Notes: generated by a model from the letters alone, not told the origin. DNA of 64,000 bases from an uncultured Rhodospirillaceae bacterium (GCA_913030825.1 CAJWCU010000002.1:235155-299154); one strand, 5' to 3'. Shown: positions 24,516 to 34,315, counted from the stretch's first letter. Program-made: numbers and translations.

Positions 24516-25355
24516 GATCGCAGCTGGAATTGGGGCTGAAAAAGGAGAACTTCTGGTGCGCCATTTCCCTGACGGCGAATCCTATTTCCGCTACGAGACG
24601 CCGGTCGATGGAAAAAATGTCATCCTCGTTGCCACGTTGGGTCGTCCGGATGCGAAAATCTTGCCGCTGATCTTCGCCGCCGGTACGGCCATGGAATTGG
24701 GGGCGTCACAGGTTGGTCTAGTCGCGCCCTATCTCGCCTACATGCGGCAGGACAAAAGCTTTAAGTCCGGCGAGAGCGTATCCTCTGTACACTTTGCTAA
24801 AACTCTCTCGCCCTGGATCGACTGGCTGGTCACGGTCGATCCCCATCTTCATCGACGCTGTACTCTAAATGAAATTTATTCAGTGCCGAGCTTGGTCGTC
24901 CACGCGGCCCCCTCATTTCGAACTGGATTAAGGAAGCGGTTCCACGACCGTTGCTGATCGGTCCAGACAGTGAGAGCGAACAGTGGGTTACCGCGGTTGC
25001 CGCAGATGCCGGCGCGCCTTTCGTCGTTTTGGAAAAGACGAGAAGGGGAGACAGAGACGTCGAGGTCTCTATTCCTGAGGTGGGAAAATGGCGTGACCGA
25101 ACGCCGGTCCTGGTCGATGACATCATCTCGACCGCGCGTACGATGATCGAAATGGTTGGGCGTGCCCGGGCGGCCGGCCTGAAAGCGCCGGTTTGCATCG
25201 GCAACCACGCGGTATTTGCAGACAATGCTTACGTGGAATTGAAGCAAGCCGGCGCGGGTGAAATTGCGACCTGCAACACGATCGGCCACGACAGCAATCG
25301 GATCGATGTCTCAGGATTGATCGCTTCGGCCGTCCGCCGGGTTTTACCCATTTAG
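24511..25355 (+). pseudogene. Ribose-phosphate pyrophosphokinase, frameshifted
   Basis: Two reading frames together cover most of a PRPP synthetase. Part 1 (about 24511-24912) has ELLVRHFPDGESYFR, APYLAYMRQDKSF and VTVDPHLHR. Part 2 (about 24913-25355) has LLIGPDSESEQWV and the PRPP-binding PVLVDDIISTARTM. They would join in one frame if the five-C run at 24908-24912 had one more C. The N-terminal ~20 residues are missing because of the fusion to the MBL gene. MBL and PRPP synthetase genes often stand together, sometimes with thymidine phosphorylase. A sequencing error could explain the C-run but not the missing start. Confidence 0.83.
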
Positions 25356-25362
25356 ATTAGCC

Positions 25363-25393
25363 TTGACCCTCCGGTCGCTGGAGCCATTAAGGA
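25363..25393 (+). promoter_or_regulatory. CueR-type promoter 3
   Basis: TTGACC (25363-25368), 19-base spacer with CTCCGG...CTGGAG, then TAAGGA (25388-25393). It precedes the DUF3141-ackA-pta-phaC-fabI genes. Confidence 0.78.
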
Positions 25394-25472
25394 TAACGCG
25401 TTACGTTGATGGCCATAAATTCGGATGGCAAACCCCAAGTGACCAGCAAGATTTTTCAGAGGTGTATTTCCG

Positions 25473-27296
25473 ATGAATAAAGTAACGAAGCGAAGACATT
25501 CAGTCGAGGGGAGTGCGAGAAATCCGGCCTCTAAAATTAAAAAGGCTGGGCAATCTAATCAAACGAACCAGACCCAGCCAGAACTGTTAGGCGTTCCGGG
25601 AGAAAAGGTAGTCCAGGCTTCCGAATATGGACGAGATCTCTGGCAACGCTCAATTCTATTCATGGACACGCTTCGTGAACGTGCCGACAACATGTTGGGC
25701 CACGAACGTGCTGGTCTGCCGCCTTTGCTCGATTTCAAATACGAGATGATCCTTGATGGGCGCGATTTTGAGGCTCCTTCAAATTATGCGCTGTTGCGGA
25801 TTACGGAAGTTGGCGATGATTGTTGGGACGATTGCGTCGATCCAGAAAAAACACCTGTCATCGTTATTGATCCACGCGCAGGGCACGGACCGGGTATCGG
25901 AGGATTCAAACACGACTCCGAAGTCGGCATGGCCCTGCACGAAGGTCACCCGGTTTACTTCGTAATGTTCTATCCCGAACCATCGCCTGGCCAGACGCTT
26001 GCGGACGTGTTGCATGCCCTCCGGCGTTTCGTCGATGAGGTTGCTCAGCGCCATCCCAAAACACCTCCCATATTGTATGGAAACTGCCAAGCCGGTTGGG
26101 CCGTGGCGCTTCTATCCGCGGATTGCGAGGGCTTGGTCGGCCCGGCTGTGCTTAACGGCTCGCCAATGTCCTATTGGGCGGGGGAAGCCGGCGTTAATCC
26201 GATGCGGATAACCGGCGGGCTTCTCGGTGGCGTTTGGTTGGCCCACCTTGCCGCCGATCTCGGTGACGGGCGTTTCGATGGCGCGTGGCTTGCGCAGAAT
26301 TTTGAGAATCTGAAGCCGGAAAAGGCAATCTGGGAAAAGTACGCCGGACTGTTCGCCAAGGTCGATACGGAGCGCGAGCGGTTTCTTGAATTTGAACGAT
26401 GGTGGAACGGGTTCTATTTCATGAGCCGCGAGGAAATCGTCGCGATCGTCGAAAACCTGTTCATCGGCAATAAACTTGAAAATGGCGAATTCCGAATTTG
26501 CAACGGCTGTACCGCTGACCTTCGGCGAATTCGAAACCCGCTCGTGATCTTCGCCTCCTACGGTGACAACATCACCCCGCCGCACCAAGCCTTGGGGTGG
26601 ATTCCGACCGTGTACAAGGATACCGATGACCTGAAGCGCGCAGGGCAACGCATTGTCTATTTGACGAACCCGCATGTCGGGCATCTCGGGATATTCGTCT
26701 CGGCCAAGGTCGCCCGGCTTGAACACCGCGCGATCCTTGAAAGTCTCGACGAAATCGATGCGCTGGATCCTGGACTCTATGAGATGCAGATTGACAATCC
26801 GAGCGGTGACCCGGATTGCCACAAACCGCAGTTTTCTGTGAAGTTCATAGAACGGGATGTCGAAGACATCCGATTTGCGAAACAAACAGAGTCTTTCGAA
26901 AAAGTTCGAGCGGTCTCGGAATCGAACGAGGCTTTCTATCGGACGTTCGTGAGCCCTTGGGTGCAAGCCGCAACAAATCCCTGGATCGCGGAATCTCTCA
27001 AATGGCAGCACCCAATGCGCATGAGCCGCTACGTATTCTCTGAAGTCTTTAACCCATGGATGAGGGTAGTCGCGGGTCTTGCCGACGTGGTCAGAAAAGA
27101 AAGACGTCCGATGCCCGACGCGCATCCAATGATAATGTATGAACAGGAGTTTTTTGGCCGTGTAGCCGAGGCAATGGAGACCGTCCGAGAGCTTCGTGAT
27201 GCGGGCAATGAGCAGGTGTTTCGCCTGCTTTACGGTCGAAACCCATTTGAGCTCAGCATAAAAAGCCTAGCCAAGGTGAGCCGTGATGATGGTTGA
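25473..27296 (+). CDS. DUF3141 alpha/beta-hydrolase-like protein
   Basis: 607 aa, cytoplasmic. A low-complexity start (KKAGQSNQTNQTQPEL) leads into a PhaC-like alpha/beta hydrolase: VIVIDPRAGHGPGIGGF, and a nucleophile-elbow GNCQAGWAV with Cys, as in PHA synthases; later FASYGDNITPPHQ and NPHVGHLGIFVSA supply the likely Asp and His. DUF3141 proteins commonly stand beside ackA-pta and PHA genes; the reaction is unknown. First gene of a five-gene run with overlaps (ackA begins 11 bases before its end). Confidence 0.85.
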   Translation: MNKVTKRRHSVEGSARNPASKIKKAGQSNQTNQTQPELLGVPGEKVVQASEYGRDLWQRSILFMDTLRERADNMLGHERAGLPPLLDFKYEMILDGRDFEAPSNYALLRITEVGDDCWDDCVDPEKTPVIVIDPRAGHGPGIGGFKHDSEVGMALHEGHPVYFVMFYPEPSPGQTLADVLHALRRFVDEVAQRHPKTPPILYGNCQAGWAVALLSADCEGLVGPAVLNGSPMSYWAGEAGVNPMRITGGLLGGVWLAHLAADLGDGRFDGAWLAQNFENLKPEKAIWEKYAGLFAKVDTERERFLEFERWWNGFYFMSREEIVAIVENLFIGNKLENGEFRICNGCTADLRRIRNPLVIFASYGDNITPPHQALGWIPTVYKDTDDLKRAGQRIVYLTNPHVGHLGIFVSAKVARLEHRAILESLDEIDALDPGLYEMQIDNPSGDPDCHKPQFSVKFIERDVEDIRFAKQTESFEKVRAVSESNEAFYRTFVSPWVQAATNPWIAESLKWQHPMRMSRYVFSEVFNPWMRVVAGLADVVRKERRPMPDAHPMIMYEQEFFGRVAEAMETVRELRDAGNEQVFRLLYGRNPFELSIKSLAKVSRDDG

Positions 27297-28500
27297 AGAG
27301 GCGATCATTGTTATCAACTGCGGGTCATCAAGCGTAAAATTTGCGCTTTTTTCTCCTGAATTCGAGAGTTCTGTGCGGATTGCGCGTGGCGCGGTCGAGC
27401 GGATCGGCATAGGTGCCGGCCGGTTTTCAGTGTTGGATGGTTCCGGCGCGACCATTTTAGACGAGACACTCGAAGTTGAAAGTCACGCTGACGCTATCGA
27501 CGCGCTCCTCGACTGGCTTCAGGGCACCCAATACGTGCCCGTGTCTGTCGGGCATCGCATCGTCCATGGCGGTGAAGAATGCGATTGCTCGCTCATCATC
27601 ACTTCCGACTTGGAAGATCGCCTAAGCCGACTGATCCCTCTTGCACCATTGCATCTCCCGCATAACCTGACAGGTATCAAGGCGGTGAAATTGCGTTGTC
27701 CGGAACTTCCGCAGGTCGCCTGTTTCGACACGGCGTTTCACCATGGACTTCCGCGCGTTGCACAGTTGACCGGACTGCCTCGCCGGTTCGATGACGACAG
27801 CATACGACGGTTCGGTTTTCATGGCTTGTCCTATGAGTACGTTGTCGAGCAAGTGCGTCGTTGGCAGGGCGATGAGGCGGCGGACGGAAAGATCGTTGCC
27901 GCGCATTTGGGCAACGGCGCGTCCATGACGGCGATCAAGGGGGGACGGAGTATCGAAACCTCAATGGGGTTCAGCACCCTAGCGGGCCTTCCCATGGGGA
28001 CGCGACCTGGAGATCTCGATCCCGGTGCCGTCCTTTACCTTCTGATGGAAAAGAACCTAACTCCCGCTGAACTGCAGCATATCCTTTATCGTGAATCCGG
28101 GTTGCTCGGCCGGTCCGGCCTAAGCCGAAACATGCGGGATCTTCTGGCGCAACAGGATCTACCCGAGGCGGCTGAGGCGATCGAGTTTTTCTGCCATCAC
28201 GCTCGGAGGCATCTAGCCGCGCAGACGGCGTCTCTCGGCGGTCTCGACCGGCTCGTCTTCACCGGTGGAATTGGTGCGAATTCGCCTGAAATCCGCGCCC
28301 GAATTTGTGAGGGATTGTCCTATTTGGGTGTCGAAATCGACCCAGAGAGAAATGCCCAAAACCTTCCGGTCGTATCTACTGATCGGAGCCGCGTCCCCAT
28401 TGATGCGTTCGACACGGATGAGGAGTCAGTGATCGCTCGGCATGTCCGGACGGTTTTGGAAAGCGCCTTGGGGAAAGGGGAACTAAATGCCTGTGCATAG
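27286..28500 (+). CDS. ackA: Acetate kinase
   Basis: 404 aa from ATG 27286 (GGTGAG just upstream; GTG 27283 and ATG 27289 also in frame). ASKHA fold with IIVINCGSSSVKFALF, HRIVHGGE, FDTAFH, RRFGFHGLSYEYV, AHLGNGASMTAI and FTGGIGANSPEIR. Interconverts acetyl phosphate + ADP and acetate + ATP. With the next gene it forms the acetyl-CoA/acetate pathway. Stop overlaps the pta start by 14 bases. Confidence 0.96.
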   Translation: MMVEEAIIVINCGSSSVKFALFSPEFESSVRIARGAVERIGIGAGRFSVLDGSGATILDETLEVESHADAIDALLDWLQGTQYVPVSVGHRIVHGGEECDCSLIITSDLEDRLSRLIPLAPLHLPHNLTGIKAVKLRCPELPQVACFDTAFHHGLPRVAQLTGLPRRFDDDSIRRFGFHGLSYEYVVEQVRRWQGDEAADGKIVAAHLGNGASMTAIKGGRSIETSMGFSTLAGLPMGTRPGDLDPGAVLYLLMEKNLTPAELQHILYRESGLLGRSGLSRNMRDLLAQQDLPEAAEAIEFFCHHARRHLAAQTASLGGLDRLVFTGGIGANSPEIRARICEGLSYLGVEIDPERNAQNLPVVSTDRSRVPIDAFDTDEESVIARHVRTVLESALGKGELNACA

Positions 28501-29503
28501 TCATGCTGAGGGGCTCGAAGAACTGGTTGAGCGTGCAGAAAAGCTTCCGCCGATCCGAATGGCCGTGATTGCAGCAGACCAGACGCTTGTTCTTCAGTCT
28601 GTGGCGCAAGCGCGGAAGGCCGATCTTATTGTGCCGCTCCTCATCGGTGCGCCGGACGAGATTGTTGCATGCGCGGGTGAAATTGACGCCGATATCACCG
28701 GTGTTGAAATCATCACTGCAAAAGAAGCGGAGGAAGCGGCTCGGGTTGGCGTTGACCTCGTTCGTGGTGGACGAGCAGATGCACTCATGAAAGGGCGAAT
28801 TCACACAGACGCATTGATGCGGGCGGTTCTCGATTCTGATCGCGGGCTCAGACTGCCCGGCCAGCGTGTCAGTCACGTATTTGTGGTCGATATCCCGACC
28901 TATCCGAAACTGTTGGCGATTACAGATGCGGCGATAAACATTTCTCCGGACCTAAACGCGAAGGCGCAAATTCTTCAGAACGCCATCTCGCTCTTTCATC
29001 TCCTTGGCGTCGCTAGGCCCAAGGTCGCAGCGCTCTCGGCTGTTGAAACGGTGAATCCGGCGATTGTATCGACGGTGGACGCGGCTTGCCTCGCGTTGAT
29101 GGCAAGACGGGGGCAAATCTCCGGCGCTGCCATTGATGGCCCCATGGCCTTTGATAATGCGATCTCGAGTGACGCTGCAAAGGTGAAGGGGATCGTGTCC
29201 GAGGTCGCGGGAGATGTCGATATTCTCCTCGTTCCCGATCTCATATCCGGCAACATCTTGGCCAAGAATCTAGAATATCTGGCAGGCGCGACGGCGGCGG
29301 GTATCGTATTGGGATTGTCCGCGCCGGTCGTCCTAAGTTCGCGTGCCGATCCGACTCAGGCGCGCTTGGCGGCAATGGCGCTTGCCGTCCTAATGCATCA
29401 GTCATCGGCAGTTCAACGACAACAAGGGGACGCAGAAGAGCTCGAGTCTGCGATTCACTGTGCAGCCCAACCCGAAAGCGCCTGTTGTCCTATTGGAGCG
29501 TGA
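28487..29503 (+). CDS. Phosphate acetyl/butyryl-transferase
   Basis: 338 aa. PTA/PTB domain: ADLIVPLLIGAPDEI, DALMKGRIHTDALMRAVL, HVFVVDIPTYPKLLAITDAA, and AIDGPMAFDNAIS, VPDLISGNILAKNLEYLAGA. The length and the KGRIHT motif fit the phosphate-butyryltransferase-like branch used with DUF3141/ackA in alphaproteobacteria. It has no N-terminal MaoC domain. Converts acyl-CoA + Pi to acyl phosphate, feeding AckA. Confidence 0.9.
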   Translation: MPVHSHAEGLEELVERAEKLPPIRMAVIAADQTLVLQSVAQARKADLIVPLLIGAPDEIVACAGEIDADITGVEIITAKEAEEAARVGVDLVRGGRADALMKGRIHTDALMRAVLDSDRGLRLPGQRVSHVFVVDIPTYPKLLAITDAAINISPDLNAKAQILQNAISLFHLLGVARPKVAALSAVETVNPAIVSTVDAACLALMARRGQISGAAIDGPMAFDNAISSDAAKVKGIVSEVAGDVDILLVPDLISGNILAKNLEYLAGATAAGIVLGLSAPVVLSSRADPTQARLAAMALAVLMHQSSAVQRQQGDAEELESAIHCAAQPESACCPIGA

Positions 29504-29506
29504 ACG

Positions 29507-31291
29507 ATGTGTGCGGCTACGAACGAAATGAAGGATGGCCAGAAATGTGAGGCTCCTGATCTCAAGTATGCTTCCAAAACCAAACCTTCATTGGATCAAC
29601 CGCTGAATGCTGCACTTGGGCGGGTAACCGGCGGGATCAGCCCGACGGCACTTGCTCAAGCGTACATCGACTGGGCTCAACATCTCCTTATGTCGCCGAA
29701 CAAGCAGATTGAACTCGCGCTCAAGGCACAACGAAAGTTGTTGCGGTATATCGAGTTCAGCCATAGCGCCTGTGCCGACCCTCAATGCGCACCATGCATC
29801 GCCCCCTTGCCTCATGACAAGCGGTTCGCGGCCGAGGAATGGCAGGATTGGCCTTATCGGCTTGCCTACCAAGGGTTCCTTCTTACCCAGCAGTGGTGGC
29901 ACAACGCCACGACCCAGGTTCCCGGCGTCTCTAAACATCATGAACAGGTAGTTTCCTTCGTCGCCCGCCAACTACTTGACGTTGTTTCGCCGGCGAATTA
30001 CCCGGCGACCAATCCGGAGTTCCGAAAGGCTACACTGGAAAGCAGCGGTCAAAACCTGGTTCAAGGGACGCTGAATTTTGTAGAGGATTGGAAACTTGCC
30101 CTTCAGGGTGAACGCGCGTCCGCGGCAAAGCAGTTCCAGATTGGGCGCAATCTGGCCGTCACGCCAGGAAAGGTCGTTTTCCGCAACGAATTGATTGAAC
30201 TTATCCAATACACGCCAGCATCCGGAAAGGTTTACCCAGAGCCGATCCTGATCACACCGGCTTGGATAATGAAGTACTACATCCTCGACCTCAGCCCTGA
30301 AAATTCACTGGTCAGGTTTCTTGTCGAGCAGGGACACACGGTATTCATCATCTCCTGGAAGAACCCGTCGGTGGAGGACCGCGAGCTCAGTCTGGAAGAT
30401 TACCGTTTATTTGGTGTGATGGCGGCGCTTGATGCGATCTCTGCGATCATGCCTGGGAGGGGCATCCACGGCGTCGGATATTGTCTCGGCGGCACTCTTA
30501 TGGCTATCGCGGCTGCGTGGATGGCCCGTGAGGATGATCGTCGTTTGGTATCCTTGACATTATTCGCCGCGCAAACCGACTTTACCGAGGCTGGCGAACT
30601 TATGCTGTTTATCGATGAAGCTCAGGTCAACTTTCTCGAGAATATTATGGCAGAGACAGGATACCTGGACACCAAGCAAATGGCTGGCGCTTTTCAGCTC
30701 CTGCGCTCCAACGACTTGATATGGTCAAGCATGGTGAACGCATACCTGTTCGGCGAACGACTGCCTATGATTGACCTGATAGCTTGGAACGCAGATGCAA
30801 CACGGATGCCGTCGAAAATGCATTCAGAGTATCTCCGTAAGCTCTTCCTGAATAATGACCTTGCCGACGAGCGCTATGTCATCGGCGGTCGAGCAATCTC
30901 ATTGCGGGACATCCGTATTCCGATATTCGCGGTCAGTACTTTGTCCGATCATATCGCTCCGTGGCGCTCCGTATATAAAATCCATGCTCAGACCAACGCC
31001 GATGTCACCTTCGTTCTATCTACTGGTGGTCACAATGCCGGCGTCGTTAATCCGCCAGGCAACGCGAAGCGATCCCACCAAATCGCCGCTCACGATGATC
31101 TCGAAGCCTATCTCGATCCTGATTCCTGGCAGTCACAGGCGGACAATCATGAAGGATCTTGGTGGCCCTGTTGGCGGAAGTGGCTTGCGACGAATTCGGG
31201 AGTACTGGTCGACCCGCCTCGAATGGGGGCTGCGCGGAAAGGCTATAAACCGCTCTGCGATGCTCCTGGGACATATGTCTATATGCAGTGA
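29507..31291 (+). CDS. phaC: Class I poly-3-hydroxyalkanoate synthase
   Basis: 594 aa. N-terminal PhaC_N region, then the catalytic alpha/beta hydrolase: lipase-like box GVGYCLGGTLM with nucleophile Cys, SDHIAPW with Asp, and STGGHNAGVVNPPG with the general-base His. It polymerises hydroxyacyl-CoA into storage granules. No phaA, phaB or phasin gene is in view. It sits 3 bases after pta, so PHA synthesis, acetate kinase and PTA are probably one transcript. Confidence 0.95.
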   Translation: MCAATNEMKDGQKCEAPDLKYASKTKPSLDQPLNAALGRVTGGISPTALAQAYIDWAQHLLMSPNKQIELALKAQRKLLRYIEFSHSACADPQCAPCIAPLPHDKRFAAEEWQDWPYRLAYQGFLLTQQWWHNATTQVPGVSKHHEQVVSFVARQLLDVVSPANYPATNPEFRKATLESSGQNLVQGTLNFVEDWKLALQGERASAAKQFQIGRNLAVTPGKVVFRNELIELIQYTPASGKVYPEPILITPAWIMKYYILDLSPENSLVRFLVEQGHTVFIISWKNPSVEDRELSLEDYRLFGVMAALDAISAIMPGRGIHGVGYCLGGTLMAIAAAWMAREDDRRLVSLTLFAAQTDFTEAGELMLFIDEAQVNFLENIMAETGYLDTKQMAGAFQLLRSNDLIWSSMVNAYLFGERLPMIDLIAWNADATRMPSKMHSEYLRKLFLNNDLADERYVIGGRAISLRDIRIPIFAVSTLSDHIAPWRSVYKIHAQTNADVTFVLSTGGHNAGVVNPPGNAKRSHQIAAHDDLEAYLDPDSWQSQADNHEGSWWPCWRKWLATNSGVLVDPPRMGAARKGYKPLCDAPGTYVYMQ

Positions 31292-31348
31292 ATTGATGGC
31301 GACGTGAGATTGGTTCACTCGCTCGAACTGCAGGAGGAGTATCAGAGA

Positions 31349-32131
31349 ATGGAAGTCATAGATTTGAATGGCCGGAAAGGACTGGTCTTTGGTATTGCCA
31401 ACGAGCACAGCCTTGCTTGGTCGGCGGCGCAGCGTTTCCGGAATGCCGGCGCCGAACTGGCGATCTCCTACCTGAACGACAAGGCGATGCCGTTTGTTGA
31501 GCCGCTTGCCCGCGAAATCGAAACCCCGGTTTTCCTTCCCTGTGACGTCTCCGTCCCCGGGCAGTTGGAAAAGTTGTTTGACACGATAGCGGAAAAATGG
31601 GGTCGACTGGATTTTCTTCTGCATTCGATCGCTTGGGCCCGGAAAGAGGATCTGCATGGCAGGCTGACCGACTGTTCGAGCGATGGGTTCGCTGAATCAA
31701 TGTTGATATCTTGTCATTCCTTTATCCGCATGGCCAAGCTTGCCGAGCCATTGATGCAAGAGGGCGGCAGCCTGATGACTCTAAGCTACTACGGTGCTGA
31801 GAAGGTGGTTGATCACTACAATGTCATGGGGCCTGTGAAGGCTGCTCTCGAAGCATCAGTTCGGTACTTGGCACACGAACTCGGACGCTCTTCCATTAGA
31901 GTGAACGCCATCTCGGCGGGCGCTGTGGCAACACGCGCGGCTTCCGGGATTGAGCATTTCGACGAACTTCTGAATGAAACGGTACGGAAGGCGCCGCTTC
32001 GGAGAACCGTCGAATCCTGCGAAGTAGGGCGCGCCGCATTGATGTTGGCGAGCGATTATTCTTCCGCCATTACGGGTGAAACGCTCCACGTCGATGCCGG
32101 ATTTCATATTGAAGGCATGGTTTTTCATTGA
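31349..32131 (+). CDS. fabI: Enoyl-ACP reductase (NADH)
   Basis: 260 aa from ATG 31349, with AGGAGGAG upstream. FabI-type SDR: GLVFGIANEHSLAW nucleotide loop, HSIAWARKEDL, and LSYYGAEKVVDHYNVMGPVK with the Tyr-x6-Lys catalytic pair. The motif spacing matches E. coli FabI. Reduces enoyl-ACP in fatty-acid synthesis; beside phaC it may redirect acyl chains. Probably an accessory copy. Last gene of the unit. Confidence 0.93.
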   Translation: MEVIDLNGRKGLVFGIANEHSLAWSAAQRFRNAGAELAISYLNDKAMPFVEPLAREIETPVFLPCDVSVPGQLEKLFDTIAEKWGRLDFLLHSIAWARKEDLHGRLTDCSSDGFAESMLISCHSFIRMAKLAEPLMQEGGSLMTLSYYGAEKVVDHYNVMGPVKAALEASVRYLAHELGRSSIRVNAISAGAVATRAASGIEHFDELLNETVRKAPLRRTVESCEVGRAALMLASDYSSAITGETLHVDAGFHIEGMVFH

Positions 32132-32176
32132 GATTTGGTCGCGGGGCTGTTTGCGACCGAGGCAGAAAATTTTGAC

Positions 32177-32207
32177 TTGACCCTCCTGCTGCCGGAGCCC
32201 TCATACA
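32177..32207 (+). promoter_or_regulatory. CueR-type promoter 4
   Basis: TTGACC (32177-32182), 19-base spacer with CTCCTG...CCGGAG, then CATACA (32202-32207). It precedes the beta-propeller gene and the run to nhaA. Confidence 0.82.
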
Positions 32208-32242
32208 AAGATTTATTCGGTTTTGAGCGAATGGAGAGGGTT

Positions 32243-33340
32243 ATGTTTCAGCAATCGATCAGTCGAGTTTCGGAGGCCCGCGCAACAGGATTGGGCTTTC
32301 TTATCATGGCGGCCTATTTCGCGATGGCTGCGCTTTCCTCGGCCTCAGCCGGAGAACGGAATGTGGTTTTTGTCCCCATGGGCGGCAACAATGAAATCGC
32401 TGTTATCGATGTCGATACAAACAAGGTCGTCGAGCGCATCACCGGCGTACCGGCTGTCCACGGGCTTGCCAAGACGCCCGACGGGAAGCTCCTTATCGCC
32501 GGCAGCTTCACGGAGGTCGAACCCGGCGCCACAGTACCTGAACGGCCTGCGGGTGTGTCGGCGGAAGACCATGCCGCGCATCACGCGAAACCAGCAAGCC
32601 GACCGATGGCGAAGAGCGCCGTCATAAGCCGCGTAAACTTCATCAAGGTTAAAGATCGTTCCGTGGCTCGTCGGGTTGACGTTCCGGGTGGGGTTCATCA
32701 TGTTGCCGCGTCGCCCAATGGTTCCTACGCCGCTGTGACCCATCCCAATCAGGACGCGGTGTCCGTGATCGATATTCGGACGTTCACGGTTGTTGCGACC
32801 GTCAAGACCGGGGCCGTGCCCAACTATGCCGCCTTTTCTCAGGACGGAGCCCGCCTTTACGTCAGCGATTCCGGTGACAACTCCGTCAGCATTGTGCGCA
32901 CGGCTGACTGGCGGGTTTCCGACAGGGTGAAGGTTGGAGAAGCCCCGGAGCACCTCGTTGTTCGAGATGATCTCGGAAAGATGTTCGTCAACAACGTCGG
33001 CGACGGCACTGTGTCGGTCATTGACCTTAAGCACCTTGCCGTTGCCAAGGTTTTAAAGGGCGGTGAGGATCCGCACGGCATCGACGTGTCTGAGGACGGC
33101 CGGACGCTCTTTGTGAGCGCCAAGGGCGCGAACAAGCTCATTGCGATCGATCTGAGTTCCGGTGACCGGCGCGAACTAACGTTGGCACCGCAGCCCTACC
33201 ATCTGGCGGTGATCAAGGGCCAAGGCGTGATCTATGTCTCGAGCGTCGAACTGCCGAAGCTATGGGTTGTCGATGCGAAGACCCTGAAACTGACCGGCAC
33301 GATCGACGTCGGCGGCAAGGGACATCAGTTAGTTCAGTAA
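32243..33340 (+). CDS. Exported YncE-like beta-propeller protein
   Basis: 365 aa from ATG 32243 (GGAG six bases upstream; ATG 32231 also possible, both after the promoter). Signal peptide (GLGFLIMAAYFAMAALSSASA). Then repeated propeller blades: GGNNEIAVIDVDTNKVVERI, TPDGKLLIAGS, PNQDAVSVIDIRTF, SGDNSVSIVRTADW, GDGTVSVIDLKHL, DGRTLFVSAKGANKLIAIDL. A His-rich loop (DHAAHHAKPA) is inserted in blade 2. YncE-type proteins are periplasmic scaffolds or quinoprotein-like; role here unknown, copper-induced by its promoter. Confidence 0.82.
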   Translation: MFQQSISRVSEARATGLGFLIMAAYFAMAALSSASAGERNVVFVPMGGNNEIAVIDVDTNKVVERITGVPAVHGLAKTPDGKLLIAGSFTEVEPGATVPERPAGVSAEDHAAHHAKPASRPMAKSAVISRVNFIKVKDRSVARRVDVPGGVHHVAASPNGSYAAVTHPNQDAVSVIDIRTFTVVATVKTGAVPNYAAFSQDGARLYVSDSGDNSVSIVRTADWRVSDRVKVGEAPEHLVVRDDLGKMFVNNVGDGTVSVIDLKHLAVAKVLKGGEDPHGIDVSEDGRTLFVSAKGANKLIAIDLSSGDRRELTLAPQPYHLAVIKGQGVIYVSSVELPKLWVVDAKTLKLTGTIDVGGKGHQLVQ

Positions 33341-33365
33341 TGGGCTTCAGTTGGAGGGCGATAAA

Positions 33366-33665
33366 ATGGCTGAAAGACGTTCCAACGGCATATTGAGCGG
33401 GTTGTTTTCGCGAAGCGGCTTGGTCCTTGCTGGGTTTCTCGGTGTTGCCGGATACTTTCTCTGGACCGAGCATCAGGCGCACGTGGCCAGTGCGTTACCG
33501 TATCTTCCATGGCTTCTTATTCTTCTGTGTCCCTTGATGCACCTCTTTATGCACCACGGGCACGATGGCCATGGCGACCACAAGGGGCACGAAGGCCGCC
33601 AATCGGAAGGGAAGACCGAGGGCGGTCGGGACGAAGGCAATAATCTTGGAGGACCAAGCGCATGA
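33366..33665 (+). CDS. DUF2933-family His-rich membrane protein
   Basis: 99 aa from ATG 33366 (GGAGG upstream). Two short helices (GLVLAGFLGVAGYFLW; LPWLLILLCPLMHLFM) then HHGHDGHGDHKGHEG, the typical DUF2933 layout of LLCPLMH followed by a His run. The His tail should bind metal. Stop overlaps the next ATG. Confidence 0.85.
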   Translation: MAERRSNGILSGLFSRSGLVLAGFLGVAGYFLWTEHQAHVASALPYLPWLLILLCPLMHLFMHHGHDGHGDHKGHEGRQSEGKTEGGRDEGNNLGGPSA

Positions 33666-34315
33666 GCGAGACAACTAACGCCTACGGTCTTTGGTCCCTT
33701 GTGATCATTAACTCCGCAGTATTTATCATGTTTGCTTTCAGTTTCTTCAAGCCACAGACGGCAACGGACTGGCGGTCCTTCGGGGCGTTCAGCGCGTTCC
33801 TGGTCGCGTTGTTCACTGAGATGTATGGCTTTCCGCTGACCATCTACCTTCTATCGGGCTGGCTTCAGAGCAATTATCCGGGGATCGACTGGTTAGCTCA
33901 TGATTCGGGCCACCTGCCCGAGATGATCTTCGGCTGGCAGGGCAACCCGCATTTCGGTCCATTCCATATTCTGAGCTTCGCGTTCATCCTGGCGGGATTC
34001 GCGCTGATTTCGTCCGCTTGGCGCGTTCTTTACCAGGCGCAGAAATCCGGCACGCTGGCGAGGACAGGCGCTTATGCGAAGGTCCGTCATCCGCAGTACG
34101 TTGGATTTATCGCCATTATGATCGGATTCCTTTTTCAGTGGCCGACGGTTCTGACGCTGGCGATGTTCCCGGTCCTCGTCTGGATGTACGTCCGGCTGGC
34201 ATATGCGGAGGAACAGACGGCGCTAAAGGAGTTCGGCGCCGAATACGAAGACTACCGGTCCAGGGTTCCGGCGTTTATCCCTCGGTTTGGGAATTTGGTC
34301 GATACGACGACATAA
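33662..34315 (+). CDS. ICMT/PEMT-like membrane methyltransferase
   Basis: 217 aa, five or so helices. The C-terminal half has the isoprenylcysteine/phospholipid methyltransferase signature GAYAKVRHPQYVGFIAIMIG and YAEEQTALKEFGAEYEDYRSRV. Proteins of this type are frequent in DUF2933-containing copper/heavy-metal clusters; the substrate is unknown (possibly a lipid or the metal-stress-modified protein). Confidence 0.83.
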   Translation: MSETTNAYGLWSLVIINSAVFIMFAFSFFKPQTATDWRSFGAFSAFLVALFTEMYGFPLTIYLLSGWLQSNYPGIDWLAHDSGHLPEMIFGWQGNPHFGPFHILSFAFILAGFALISSAWRVLYQAQKSGTLARTGAYAKVRHPQYVGFIAIMIGFLFQWPTVLTLAMFPVLVWMYVRLAYAEEQTALKEFGAEYEDYRSRVPAFIPRFGNLVDTTT

